DNA of 64,000 nucleotides from Mesonia ostreae. Lineage in GTDB: Bacteria; Bacteroidota; Bacteroidia; Flavobacteriales; Flavobacteriaceae. Made by a program: the position numbers and the translations under genes. This document shows positions 18,831-27,964 of the stretch, piece after piece (positions within the stretch are counted from its first letter, which is position 1; the number at the start of each line of letters is the position of its first letter). The notes under the pieces were generated by a model. That model had not been told where the DNA came from and did not search any database. It saw only the letters and a program-made list of their open reading frames with translations. The stretch covers positions 355,676-419,675 of the forward strand of contig NZ_JAVRBG010000001.1 of NCBI RefSeq assembly GCF_031845265.1, given 5' to 3'.

Positions 18831-19625
18831 ATGCAAACAGAAAAAGTAGTTGATCACATAGTTAATTGGCTTAAAGAATATGCTACCACAAGTAAAACTA
18901 ATGGTTTTGCAGTGGGCATAAGTGGTGGTATAGATTCTGCCGTAGTTTCCGCATTAAGCGCAAAAACAGGAATGCGCACCTTGTGTGTTGAAATGCCTAT
19001 TCACCAAGCACCTGCACAAATTACAAGAGGACAAAAACACATAGAAAGCTTAAAAAAGCAATTTATGAACGTTACTAACATTGAGGTAGATCTTACCCCT
19101 ACGTTTGAGACTATGAAATCTGTCTTTCCGTTAGCGGAAGAAAATGATAATTTGCAACTTACTTTAGCTAATACTAGGGCGCGTTTAAGAATGACAAGCT
19201 TGTATTATTTTGCAGGTTTACACGGTTATTTAGTTGCAGGAACGGGTAATAAAATTGAAGATTTTGGCGTTGGATTTTACACCAAATATGGCGATGGCGG
19301 CGTAGATTTGAGTCCCATTGCAGATTTACTTAAAAGTGAAGTCTATGAAATTGCCCACTATCTAGGAATTAATAAAGACATTGTGGAAGCCGCTCCCACC
19401 GACGGACTTTTTGGAGACAGCCGCAGCGATGAAGACCAAATTGGTGCTTCTTACGATGAATTGGAATGGGCTATGCACCAAGATAATTTAGGAAAAAGTG
19501 CCCAGAATTTTCAAGGTAGAAAACTAGAGGTTTTCAACATTTATACTAGACTGAATCGTGCCAACCAACATAAAATGAAGCCTATTCCAGTTTGTGAAAT
19601 TCCGTTACACTTAAAGAAAAACTAG
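18831..19625 (+). CDS. nadE: NH3-dependent NAD+ synthetase
   Basis: Amidates nicotinate adenine dinucleotide to NAD+. 264 aa from the ATG at 18831, preceded by AGGAAG. PP-loop motif SGGIDS at 31-36 and the NaAD/Mg region AGTGNKIEDFGVGFYTKYGD are intact. There is no glutaminase domain, so ammonia is the direct nitrogen donor. The last four bases overlap the convergent dnaG stop. Confidence 0.96.
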   Translation: MQTEKVVDHIVNWLKEYATTSKTNGFAVGISGGIDSAVVSALSAKTGMRTLCVEMPIHQAPAQITRGQKHIESLKKQFMNVTNIEVDLTPTFETMKSVFPLAEENDNLQLTLANTRARLRMTSLYYFAGLHGYLVAGTGNKIEDFGVGFYTKYGDGGVDLSPIADLLKSEVYEIAHYLGINKDIVEAAPTDGLFGDSRSDEDQIGASYDELEWAMHQDNLGKSAQNFQGRKLEVFNIYTRLNRANQHKMKPIPVCEIPLHLKKN

Positions 19626-21583
19626 ATGACACGATTAAGCTTTTGAGCGATAATCACCTCCAAGCTTTTATAATCCATTGTTTCCTTGATGATTTCAACA
19701 TTATGAACATCACGATTTTCTTTGATGCTTTCCATCAATTCGGTTACCTTTTGTTTAATTAAAAAACGGCGTAAATTAAGAATGGTTTCGTTCACCTCGC
19801 GAGGTTCCAACTCACTTTTGTCTTTTACAAAAATATCTTGATCTTTCCAGCGGTGCAATACATCTCTTTCTTGTTGCATCAAAATGGTAGTAATTTCTGA
19901 AGCCTGATCTGGCACCAAATTATTGACAAAAGTTTCAGTTTTAATCTCTCCTTTAGAGTTAAATTCTGCCAAAATAGCTTCGTATAAATCTCTAAAACCC
20001 GCATGTGTAAACTCTATTTCATCCTCTTGCAAGTCTAGATAGATCTTTTCATACACTTTTAAATGCTGCATTTCAACTTCTAATTGATCATTTCCTTCTT
20101 CATCTTCTCGCATTACATAATCTTCAAAATCATCTTGTATATTTCCATATCTCAACAACAAACTGATGATATTGCGCTCCAATTGATGCTGCTGATTTAT
20201 CTTAGGCCGTTCTACCGCATTTTCTTTTACCACCGCCATCTCCCTAGGTTTTGACGCCGATTCTTTAGAAGCATCGTTATTCGCTTTTGCGGAAATTTGA
20301 GCCAAGGTACTGTACAATACATTTTCTGAAATTTCCATTATGCGAGCGCATTCCTTCAAATAAATTTCTTGCTGAATGCGATCTGGAATTTTGGCAATAC
20401 TATTTACCATATCCCGAATAACTCCTGCTTTTTTAATAGGATCTCCTTTGGCTTCATCTACCAATAAGGAAGCTTTATAGCTTATAAAATCTTTAGCGTT
20501 GTGTTCTAGATATTCTTTAATGTCACTCTCGGTATTGTTTTTTGCAAAAGAATCTGGATCATCGCCTTCGGGGAAACCGCAAACTTTTACATTCATACCT
20601 TGTTCTAAAATGAGGTCAATCCCGCGTATGGAAGCTCGTATCCCAGCAGCATCGCCATCAAACAACACCGTAACATTTTGAGTTAATCTATTAATTAAAC
20701 GAATTTGATCACTGGTAAGTGCCGTCCCCGAAGAGGAAACCACATTTTCGATTCCCGCTTGGTGCATCTGGATCACATCGGTATAGCCTTCTACCAAATA
20801 ACAATTGTCTTCTTTGGCGATACTCTGCTTCGCAAAATAAATTCCGTAAAGCACTTTACTTTTATGGTAAATATCACTCTCTGGCGAGTTCAAGTATTTG
20901 GCTGCCTTTTTATCATTCGTCAAAATTCTACCTCCAAATCCCAAAGTTCTCCCAGACATGGAATGAATCGGAAATATTACTCTGCCTTTAAAACGATCAA
21001 ATTGCTTAGCTTCTTTAACAATGCTAAGTCCGGTTTTTTCTAAAAATTCTAATTTGTAACCCTGTTTTATTGCTTCACTGGTAAAAGCGTCCCAAACATC
21101 TGGAGAATAACCTAAGCCAAATTTCTCTATGGTTTCTCTAGTGAATCCTCGCTCTTTAAAATAGCCTAACCCAATGGCTTTACCGGTTTCGGTTTTTAAG
21201 AGTTGGCGTTTAAAATAATCTTTGGCAAATTCACTTACCAAATACATGCTTTCGCGTTCGTCGGCTTGTTGTTTTTGCTCATCGGTTTGCTCGGTTTCTT
21301 CAATTTCAATTCCGTATTTACGAGCTAGATATTTTATGGCTTCTGGATAATTAAAATGCTCATGTTCCATCAAGAAAGCCACAACATTTCCTCCTTTTCC
21401 ACTGGAGAAATCTTTCCAAATCTGCTTTACGGGAGATACCATAAAACTTGGCGTGCGCTCATCACTAAACGGACTCAAACCTTTGTAATTAGTCCCCGAT
21501 TTTTTTAACTGAACAAAATCGCCAATCACCTCCTCTACCCGAGCGGCATCAAAAACTTGGTCTATGGTCGATTTTTTAATCAT
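19622..21583 (-). CDS. dnaG: DNA primase DnaG (degenerate zinc-binding domain)
   Basis: Makes RNA primers for replication. 653 aa: N-terminal CHC2-type domain (about 1-100), catalytic core with TOPRIM motifs LVEGYTDVIQMHQAG and LFDGDAAGIRAS, and a C-terminal helicase-binding region. The four usual zinc ligands (Cys, His, Cys, Cys) are replaced by Ser37, Ser40, Asp58 and Ser61 although the flanking residues (YKGL, PF, TPSF, GKGG) are kept, so the fold is retained without zinc. I believe this is shared by relatives rather than a local defect. Confidence 0.96.
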   Translation of the reverse strand: MIKKSTIDQVFDAARVEEVIGDFVQLKKSGTNYKGLSPFSDERTPSFMVSPVKQIWKDFSSGKGGNVVAFLMEHEHFNYPEAIKYLARKYGIEIEETEQTDEQKQQADERESMYLVSEFAKDYFKRQLLKTETGKAIGLGYFKERGFTRETIEKFGLGYSPDVWDAFTSEAIKQGYKLEFLEKTGLSIVKEAKQFDRFKGRVIFPIHSMSGRTLGFGGRILTNDKKAAKYLNSPESDIYHKSKVLYGIYFAKQSIAKEDNCYLVEGYTDVIQMHQAGIENVVSSSGTALTSDQIRLINRLTQNVTVLFDGDAAGIRASIRGIDLILEQGMNVKVCGFPEGDDPDSFAKNNTESDIKEYLEHNAKDFISYKASLLVDEAKGDPIKKAGVIRDMVNSIAKIPDRIQQEIYLKECARIMEISENVLYSTLAQISAKANNDASKESASKPREMAVVKENAVERPKINQQHQLERNIISLLLRYGNIQDDFEDYVMREDEEGNDQLEVEMQHLKVYEKIYLDLQEDEIEFTHAGFRDLYEAILAEFNSKGEIKTETFVNNLVPDQASEITTILMQQERDVLHRWKDQDIFVKDKSELEPREVNETILNLRRFLIKQKVTELMESIKENRDVHNVEIIKETMDYKSLEVIIAQKLNRVI

Positions 21584-21797
21584 TTATTTTATAGATGAAT
21601 TGAATTGGTAAAAATAGAAAAACTAGGCCAAATGAAGTCTCATAAAGAAAGAATTAAAACAATGTAGAGTATAGATTTTAACAATTAAACCAATCTTAGG
21701 TTTGGGTTTTTTATTAGCTTCACAAATCACTCGACTCTTCTGAGTTTTAAATACCAAATTCAATCTTTTAGCTCCACTTACTAACATCTAATTCCTA

Positions 21798-22526
21798 ATG
21801 AAAAATATAAAATTTATTTTACTTGCTAGTCTTCTTTTTTCAACCTTTACCTCTTGCTTTGAAGCCTTTCATTATATAGCGTTTCCCAAAAAACCTCATC
21901 CAAAAAAATTTCAAAAGCTTAGCAATGGAAAAAATAAAGAAATTGTGATAGTACCTATGGTTCATTTAGCAAAACCTAAATATTATAACACGTCTACGAA
22001 GATTATTAACACCTTGAGGAATGATGATTTTACCATTTTTTATGAACGGGTGACTTATCCCAAAAATGCAGATAGCCTTACTTTAGACACTCTAAGACGT
22101 AAAATGAGGAAGCTTGTAGGATCACCATTTGGTCTAAAATTAACGGATACTCTACATAGAAATGTTTATCCCAATTTTTTTAGCAGCGGAAGATATTTAC
22201 AACAAAGTGCTGAGATTGCAGGTTACTCTTATAGCTTAGATAAGAACGTAGACCTCTCTGTTGTTGAAATTTTAGATGCTTATAAAAAACAATTTGGAGA
22301 GATAGAACTTACTGAATGCGACTATAAAACCAAATTTAATCACAGATATTGGTGCGATAAACTCGAAAACAAATCTTACGTCGTTGAAAAACTTAGAGAA
22401 GATTTTATCATTAAAAATGTTTTAAAATCTAATGCTCATAAAATTGCATTGGTTTACGGCAAACTTCATTATAAAGGACTAAAAGAACGTCTAATAAATG
22501 AAGGTTTTGAGAAAGTAAAATACTAA
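21798..22526 (+). CDS. Putative lipoprotein with TraB/Tiki-like motifs
   Basis: 242 aa with a lipoprotein signal peptide ending at FTSC (Cys20). Two histidine motifs resemble the TraB/Tiki/EreA-ChaN superfamily: IVPMVH (His56) near the mature N-terminus and VYGKLHYKGL (His224) near the C-terminus, with an FYER acidic motif in between. Those folds include metal-dependent hydrolases and proteases. The assignment is by motif only; substrate and activity are unknown. Monocistronic, ending in a bidirectional hairpin shared with the convergent gene. Confidence 0.7.
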   Translation: MKNIKFILLASLLFSTFTSCFEAFHYIAFPKKPHPKKFQKLSNGKNKEIVIVPMVHLAKPKYYNTSTKIINTLRNDDFTIFYERVTYPKNADSLTLDTLRRKMRKLVGSPFGLKLTDTLHRNVYPNFFSSGRYLQQSAEIAGYSYSLDKNVDLSVVEILDAYKKQFGEIELTECDYKTKFNHRYWCDKLENKSYVVEKLREDFIIKNVLKSNAHKIALVYGKLHYKGLKERLINEGFEKVKY

Positions 22527-22557
22527 AAAGGATACCTACGAATTAGCTATCCTTTTT
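22525..22557. terminator. Bidirectional rho-independent terminator
   Basis: AAAAAGGATA at 22525-22534 pairs perfectly with TATCCTTTTT at 22548-22557 around a 13-base loop. The A and T tracts on either side let it serve both the plus gene ending at 22526 (the stop codon is inside the stem start) and the minus gene ending at 22583. Confidence 0.85.
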
Positions 22558-22582
22558 ATAGAATCTTGATTTAGACTTCCGC

Positions 22583-23641
22583 TTAATAAGTGATACGAAA
22601 TCCTACCGATACATTGTTTTGATCTACGGCATTGTCTTTAAAAATAGTATTTAAATCATATTTAGCGTATAAAGCCCAATTATCATAACCAATATAAGCA
22701 CTTAGTCCATATATAAAGTTACTGGTATTGTAAGTTTGAGATAGTTTGGTTTTCCGGTTATTTCCGTTTTCTTCATATTTTAATTTCTGAATGGTATTTA
22801 GGTTAACTCCAGCATATCCTCCTAATCCTATTTTAAAATTACTCGTATCGTAATAGGCTCGTTTTTTTCCATAAGTTAAGGTTCTTGGTCCAAGCTCAAT
22901 ATGAAGCGGAAGTACCAAATTGTCCATTCTTAATTTTGCTTTGTCTAAATTTAAAGGATATTCTTCTAAATACGTCTGATCTCCATCTGTTACAAAATAT
23001 TGGTTATTATCGGCTTTAAGGCCATTAAACTGAAATGAAAGTCCGTATCTAATTCTTGCAAAACCAGAAGATATCAAGTTGGTTTCGAATTCGTATCCCA
23101 ATTCAAAAAACCGACTTCCCCCTATTTTATAAGGAGAATCATCTAAAGACTGTCCATCGATGATAGCGTTGTTAAGTCCGAAGGCCAATGTGATTCCAGA
23201 AGTAGTACTTTTAGGAATAGAATCATAAACTTCTTCCTGTTCATCGTCCTCTTTATATTTTAAATAATCTAGCTTTCTATAATAGACGTCCACGGTTTCT
23301 TCTCCGTCTTCCGTATTCGCATTTCGCTTTAGTAAAGCGATGTTAGCATCAATAATATCCAATTGATTTTCAATATTCATCGCTCTTTTTTCCGCGGCAG
23401 CTTTTTTTAAAATTTCAGCTTCTTGCTCACTAATCTCGTTGGCATGCAAACGTTTAGTAATGGCTTCAACCTCGGTTCGTAACTTTTTCTTTTCTATACG
23501 TTGGACTTGTTCTTTTTGCTTTTCTAGATTTTCTATCTTTAAATCGATACCAGAATTGACCTGAATATTGATTTGCGCCTGTAAATTTTGAGCTACCAAA
23601 GTGCTCAATAAAATGCTTAAACTAATGAGGATTGTTTTCAT
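22583..23641 (-). CDS. Outer-membrane beta-barrel protein with N-terminal coiled coil
   Basis: 352 aa. Signal peptide ending at LQAQ, then a strongly charged coiled-coil segment (about residues 25-115, rich in EKQKEQVQRIEKKK-type heptads), then alternating beta strands ending in NVSVGFRITY, typical of an outer-membrane barrel. Third gene of the operon with the ECF sigma factor and its membrane partner. The function is unknown; the coiled coil could be periplasmic and touch the regulator. Confidence 0.8.
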   Translation of the reverse strand: MKTILISLSILLSTLVAQNLQAQINIQVNSGIDLKIENLEKQKEQVQRIEKKKLRTEVEAITKRLHANEISEQEAEILKKAAAEKRAMNIENQLDIIDANIALLKRNANTEDGEETVDVYYRKLDYLKYKEDDEQEEVYDSIPKSTTSGITLAFGLNNAIIDGQSLDDSPYKIGGSRFFELGYEFETNLISSGFARIRYGLSFQFNGLKADNNQYFVTDGDQTYLEEYPLNLDKAKLRMDNLVLPLHIELGPRTLTYGKKRAYYDTSNFKIGLGGYAGVNLNTIQKLKYEENGNNRKTKLSQTYNTSNFIYGLSAYIGYDNWALYAKYDLNTIFKDNAVDQNNVSVGFRITY

Positions 23642-23724
23642 AATAATTTGTTTTTAGAGTGTACTTTTCCAGCCGACTAGAAATCTAGCTAGAATTATAC
23701 TTGTTTTTAAATGATTGGATTGAA

Positions 23725-24483
23725 CTATTTAATGACTGTAGATTTTACGTGCTGAAAACCACTTTCTAAAGCTAGAAGCACTTTCTCTTTAAAAGACTCT
23801 TTATCTTCTACTTCTATATTTTCTAACAATTCTTTGGCCGAAACTCTGGCATAAGGATTTTTAAAATTTCTTAATCTCACCTTTCGTCGTGCATTTTCTA
23901 AAAGTGCATCGATTTCTTCGTCTTCTACTTGTGCGAGCAATGCAGCTTGATTTTCATCTGTTTTTTTCTCCTCACTTATTTTTTCTGAATTTTTTTCGGT
24001 CAACAGATTTTTTTTCTTCAACTCTGCTACGGCAATAGATTCTGTTTTTCCCTTTGCCATAGAATGATTTTTAGAATAACTGCTATTTTTATTTTGTGAT
24101 TCGGGTTTTGTTATTTCTTGACTCTTAGTTTCTTTTTGCTGTGGTAAATCTCCTACGATTTCTTTTAAAACCTGCGTATCATACACCAGTTCTCCTTCTA
24201 TTTCTGTAGCGAAAATATTTTCTTTCTTTTCAATCGCTGATTTGGGAGCGATCTCCTCTTGGGTACTTACCACTTCAACTTCTGTTTCATTTCCATTTCC
24301 GAAGAAAGAGGCGATTAAAATACCTGCCAAAAAGCTAGCTGCAATTCCTAAATACCATTTGTAGCTGGCTTTCTTTTTATCTTTCGTTTCTAATTGAGAA
24401 GAAAGTTGTGTCCAACTACCAGCACTGGGAGCGATGGTTCTCTCCTCCAATTCTTTTTTTACCTTTTTATCTATCTTAGCCAT
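23725..24483 (-). CDS. Single-pass membrane protein, possible anti-sigma-like regulator
   Basis: 252 aa from the ATG at 24483, which overlaps the sigma-factor stop by eight bases. A basic cytoplasmic part of about 45 residues (KIDKKVKKELEERTIAPSAGSW) precedes one membrane span (about 46-64, WYLGIAASFLAGILIASFFG), then a long charged extracytoplasmic tail. Layout and coupling to an ECF sigma gene fit an anti-sigma factor, but no known anti-sigma domain is visible. The frame is open upstream to 24615 only within the sigma gene. Confidence 0.75.
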   Translation of the reverse strand: MAKIDKKVKKELEERTIAPSAGSWTQLSSQLETKDKKKASYKWYLGIAASFLAGILIASFFGNGNETEVEVVSTQEEIAPKSAIEKKENIFATEIEGELVYDTQVLKEIVGDLPQQKETKSQEITKPESQNKNSSYSKNHSMAKGKTESIAVAELKKKNLLTEKNSEKISEEKKTDENQAALLAQVEDEEIDALLENARRKVRLRNFKNPYARVSAKELLENIEVEDKESFKEKVLLALESGFQHVKSTVIK

Positions 24484-25045
24484 GATTTTCTTCTTTTTGG
24501 TTTGCCAACTTTTCTTGCAATAGATTTCTCGCTTTAAACAATTGTGATTTTGAGGTTCCTTCAGATATCTGTAAGATTTCGGCGATTTCTTGATGTTTAT
24601 AACCTTCAACCGCATACATCACAAAAACCATTTTGTAACCTTCTGGCAGTTCGTCTATGAGTATTTGTAAATGTTGTATCGCTTCCGCGGAAGCGTAATC
24701 ATCTATATTTAAAGCCGCATCATACTGTTCCATCTGGTCAGAAAATTGAATCTCCTTTTTTCTCCTTAAAAAGTCAATAGCCTCTCGCACCATAATTCGC
24801 CGCACCCAACCTTCAAAACTTCCTTTATGCTGAAATCCGTCCAAGTTTTTAAACACTTTAAAAAAGCCTTTTAGCATCACATCTTCGGCAAACTGAAGGT
24901 CTTTGATATACATTCTACAAACACTCAACATTTTGGGGGCGTGCATTTCATACAAAGTTTGCTGCGCCAAGCGATTATTTTTCGCCGCTCTTTGAATGAG
25001 TTTTTTCTCGTTTTTATGTAGAGATATAATTTTCACCTGTTTCAC
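24476..25045 (-). CDS. ECF-type RNA polymerase sigma factor
   Basis: 189 aa. Region 2 is seen in YEMHAPKMLSVCRMYIKDLQFAEDVMLKGFFKVFKNL and FEGWVRRIMVREAIDFLRRK; region 4 helix-turn-helix in EGYKHQEIAEILQISEGTSKSQLFKARNLL (each quoted part is in order with short gaps). Start GTG at 25045, with a TATATTTA near-match to the -7 box around 25057-25064. It is the first gene of a three-gene unit with a membrane protein and a barrel protein. Confidence 0.93.
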   Translation of the reverse strand: MKQVKIISLHKNEKKLIQRAAKNNRLAQQTLYEMHAPKMLSVCRMYIKDLQFAEDVMLKGFFKVFKNLDGFQHKGSFEGWVRRIMVREAIDFLRRKKEIQFSDQMEQYDAALNIDDYASAEAIQHLQILIDELPEGYKMVFVMYAVEGYKHQEIAEILQISEGTSKSQLFKARNLLQEKLANQKEENHG

Positions 25046-25479
25046 TTAGTTGTTCTATAAATATAGACGAAGTGTTTTTAAATAAGGTTGCCTGGGGGTG
25101 AGAAAAATAAGAAAATAGACGATTAAATGTTAGAATATGGACCTCTGCAGTGTTCAGTATTCAGTAATGAGTGGAAATAAGTGAAAAATTCAGTAGACAG
25201 TAGGCAGCAGAAAATTTGAAATAAAACCTGTCACCTTGAAATCTATTCAGGGTCTGTTATTCGATTAGTTCTTCGCTTTGTTAGAAAGCTACGGTCTCGC
25301 ATTGGGTAGCGAAAGTAATTCTGCTTTCATAATGAGATGCTGAATCAAGTTCAGCATGACTAGATGATTGGTGAGCGTTGAGTAAAGATAAGTGAAAATT
25401 TCAGTGTTCAGTAATCAGATTTGAGATTTGAAATGAGAAATTTGAAATTTGAAATTTGAAATATAATCGAGCTAAAAAA
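25046..25479. repeat. 434-base gene-free stretch with degenerate repeats and hairpins
   Basis: No ORF of note. Contains runs of TTTGAAAT and CAGTATTCAGT-type words and two hairpin repeats: 25334-25360, with ATGCTGAA and TTCAGCAT as an 8-bp stem around TCAAG, and near 25232-25256, CCTTGAA pairing with TTCAGGG. Similar words recur at 27500-27960 and 47220-47850, so these look like dispersed intergenic repeats of this genome. Confidence 0.7.
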
Positions 25480-26457
25480 CTATTTCTTCCTATCTATCAC
25501 ATAGTTCATCATAATCTCGAGAGAAGCCTTATATGGAGAATCGGGATAGATTTCTAAAATATCGAAAGCTTTTTGTTGGTACATTTTCATTTGTGTTACC
25601 GCATATTCCAATCCGCCGTTGTTTTTCACAAACTGAATCACTTCTTTTACGCGTTTGGTATCCTTATTATGGTTCTTAACGGAATTGATAAGCCACCTTC
25701 TTTCTTTTTCTGAACAATTATTTAAGGTATAAATTAGTGGAAGCGTCATTTTTTGTTCTTTAATATCAATTCCTGTGGGTTTTCCTATTTTTTGATTTCC
25801 GTAGTCAAAAAGATCATCTTTAATTTGAAAGGCCATTCCTATCATCTCTCCAAACTCGCGCATACGTTCTACGTGCTCTGAATCTGGCTTTACGGAAGCT
25901 GCACCCAAACTGCAACACGCAGCGATAAGGGTCGCTGTTTTTTGCCGAATGATTTCGTAATACACTTCTTCGGTAATGTCGAGTTTTCTGGCTTTTTCAA
26001 TCTGTAGTAATTCCCCTTCGCTCATTTCGCGAACAGCCACCGAGATGATTTTAAGCAAATCGAAATCATTGTTATCTATAGAAAGGAGTAAACCTTTAGA
26101 AAGTAAGAAATCCCCGACTAACACGGCGATTTTATTTTTCCAAAGCGCGTTAATGGAGAAAAATCCGCGGCGACGGTTACTGTCATCCACCACATCATCG
26201 TGAACTAAAGTGGCGGTATGAATCAATTCAATCACCGATGCTCCTCTATAGGTACGGTCATTTACTTCGCCTTTAGAAACCATTTTGGCCACTAAGAATA
26301 CAAACATGGGACGCATCTGCTTTCCCTTGCGGTTCACTACATAATGGGTAATCCTATTAAGTAATGCGACACGGGAAGACATAAAAAGATGGAACTTTTT
26401 TTCGAAAAGTTCCATTTCATGAGTAATGGGTTCTTTTATTTGAGCTATAGGCTTCAA
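25480..26457 (-). CDS. All-trans polyprenyl diphosphate synthase
   Basis: Chain-elongating prenyltransferase, probably making the menaquinone side chain. 325 aa with the first Asp-rich motif HDDVVDDSNRRRG and the second, FQIKDDLFDY. The frame's start is TTG at 26457; family members share the QIKEPI...EMELFEKKF N-terminus, so translation from here is likely. A TATATTTG -7 box ends only seven bases upstream, suggesting a leaderless or near-leaderless mRNA. Chain length cannot be read from the sequence with certainty. Confidence 0.92.
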   Translation of the reverse strand: MKPIAQIKEPITHEMELFEKKFHLFMSSRVALLNRITHYVVNRKGKQMRPMFVFLVAKMVSKGEVNDRTYRGASVIELIHTATLVHDDVVDDSNRRRGFFSINALWKNKIAVLVGDFLLSKGLLLSIDNNDFDLLKIISVAVREMSEGELLQIEKARKLDITEEVYYEIIRQKTATLIAACCSLGAASVKPDSEHVERMREFGEMIGMAFQIKDDLFDYGNQKIGKPTGIDIKEQKMTLPLIYTLNNCSEKERRWLINSVKNHNKDTKRVKEVIQFVKNNGGLEYAVTQMKMYQQKAFDILEIYPDSPYKASLEIMMNYVIDRKK

Positions 26458-26464
26458 GATAGAG

Positions 26465-26472
26465 CAAATATA
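26465..26472 (-). promoter_or_regulatory. -7 box TATATTTG for the polyprenyl synthase gene
   Basis: Exact TAnnTTTG on the minus strand, seven bases before the TTG start. The expected transcription start would fall at or within a few bases of the start codon. Confidence 0.55.
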
Positions 26473-26568
26473 AGACAGTAAACCCTCAAAATCTTGTTAA
26501 AAGACTTTAAAATTGCTTGGAGTATCTAGATTTTTACTATTTTAGTCCCAAATATAATAAAACACGTT

Positions 26569-27444
26569 ATGAAAAAAATTACTCTTACGCTTGCAGCTTT
26601 TGCTGCAGCACTTACGATGAATGCACAAACCACTCTTTTTGAAGATAGTTTCGAAGATTATGCTGATTTTGCAATTGACAATGTTGGAGATTGGACACTA
26701 GTTGATGTAGATCAATCTACAACTTATGGATTCAATGGAATAACTTTTGACAATTCTGGAGCGGCATTTGCTTTTATGGTATTTAATAGTACAACTACAA
26801 ATCCTCCATTAGATCCTACCGATGCTAGTGATTGGACTGCTAGAACTGGAGTTAAAGCGATGACATCTTTTGCTGCTACATCAGCACCTAATGATGATTG
26901 GATGATTTCACCTATGGTTACCTTAGGAACTGAAGGAAATGTAGTTACATTCTTTGCTAAAGCAGCAGACGGAACTTACAACAATGAAGTTTTTGACATT
27001 GCAATTTCAACTACAGATACAGATCCTGCCAGCTTTACCGTATTAGAAGCAGATTTAGTACCTACAGCTATCGATTGGCAAGAATTTACAGTTGCTTTAG
27101 ATGCTTATGCTGAGCAAGATGTTTATATTGCTATCCACCACAAAGGAAATGATCAATTTGGCTTCCAAATAGATGATTTCAAAGTGGAGTCTGATGCATT
27201 AAAAGTTGATGATCAAGAATTTACTGGTTTTAACCATTACGTAGCAAACAACGTATTAACGTTAAAAGCAAATACAGCAATTAGCAATGCTAAATTATAC
27301 AATATTTTAGGACAAGAGGTAATCTCTAAAAAATTAGATACTCAGTCTGCTGATATTAACTTAAACGCGCTAAACAGTGGTGTTTATTTAGTACAAGTAC
27401 AGATTGAAGGAAAATCTAAGTCTTTCAAAATTGTAAAGAAATAA
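26569..27444 (+). CDS. Secreted T9SS cargo protein with cleaved-adhesin-like domain
   Basis: 291 aa. Signal peptide cleaved after NAQ, then a jelly-roll choice-of-anchor J/cleaved-adhesin-like domain (FEDSFEDYADFAIDNVGDWT ... NDDWMISPMVTL ... FQIDDFKVE), then a type IX sorting domain of about 75 residues with the hallmarks LYNILGQEV, LNSGVYLVQV and the basic end FKIVKK. Likely surface-attached or secreted. Monocistronic with its own terminator. Confidence 0.92.
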   Translation: MKKITLTLAAFAAALTMNAQTTLFEDSFEDYADFAIDNVGDWTLVDVDQSTTYGFNGITFDNSGAAFAFMVFNSTTTNPPLDPTDASDWTARTGVKAMTSFAATSAPNDDWMISPMVTLGTEGNVVTFFAKAADGTYNNEVFDIAISTTDTDPASFTVLEADLVPTAIDWQEFTVALDAYAEQDVYIAIHHKGNDQFGFQIDDFKVESDALKVDDQEFTGFNHYVANNVLTLKANTAISNAKLYNILGQEVISKKLDTQSADINLNALNSGVYLVQVQIEGKSKSFKIVKK

Positions 27445-27470
27445 GTTAACTTATTTTTTAAAACTATAAA

Positions 27471-27497
27471 GCCTGCTCTTATGAGTGGGCTTTTTTT
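27471..27497 (+). terminator. Rho-independent terminator of the T9SS cargo gene
   Basis: GCCTGCTC (27471-27478) pairs with GAGTGGGC (27483-27490), two of the pairs being G-U, followed by seven Ts. A perfect palindrome ATAAGTTAACTTAT lies over the stop codon at 27441-27454. Confidence 0.85.
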
Positions 27498-27964
27498 GTC
27501 TATTGGTGAGAGTGGTGAGTGGTGAGTGATTAAATTAATAAATTTGAAATGGAAAAATTGAAATTTGAAGTACTCAGGCTAACTGCTACCTTTTAAATAA
27601 TGAGGAGCGGGTAGGGAAGAATTTCAAGCTAGAAGTTAGAAAATAGATTTTAGAACATAGATGCTAGAATATAGACAAAAAACTAGACCTTATAAATAAT
27701 GGAGAGAAGACATTACTCATTATTCATTACTAACTATTCATAACGATAAACTAAAAACTAATCACTAAAGAATAAAAAATCCCTCAGTCGTTTATGCAAT
27801 GGAATGACTATTCAGAATAAAGCTGTCATTCAGAACGAATGAAATGGAGTGAAGAATCTCATGCTAGAATATAGATCTTAGAATATTAACCAAAACGGTC
27901 AACTCTATTTAGGGAAGCACACATTTACTCATGACTAACTATACTCAATACTATAGACTAAAAG
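27498..27964. repeat. Gene-free stretch of dispersed repeat debris
   Basis: Within the 520-base gap between convergent genes this part has no coding sequence. It is made of repeated words (GGTGAGTG, AAATTTGAAAT, TAGAATATAGA, ACTAACTATTC) and one clear REP-like unit at 27824-27860 (starts TGTCATTCAGAACGAATG, ends GAAGAATCTC), whose reverse complement is present at about 47470-47506 and 47677-47705. Confidence 0.7.

Noticed and set aside
24476..24615. Longer N-terminus for the membrane regulator gene, starting at 24615
   Set aside because: That extension is the sigma-factor 3' end read in another frame; the ATG at 24483 gives a normal coupled start.
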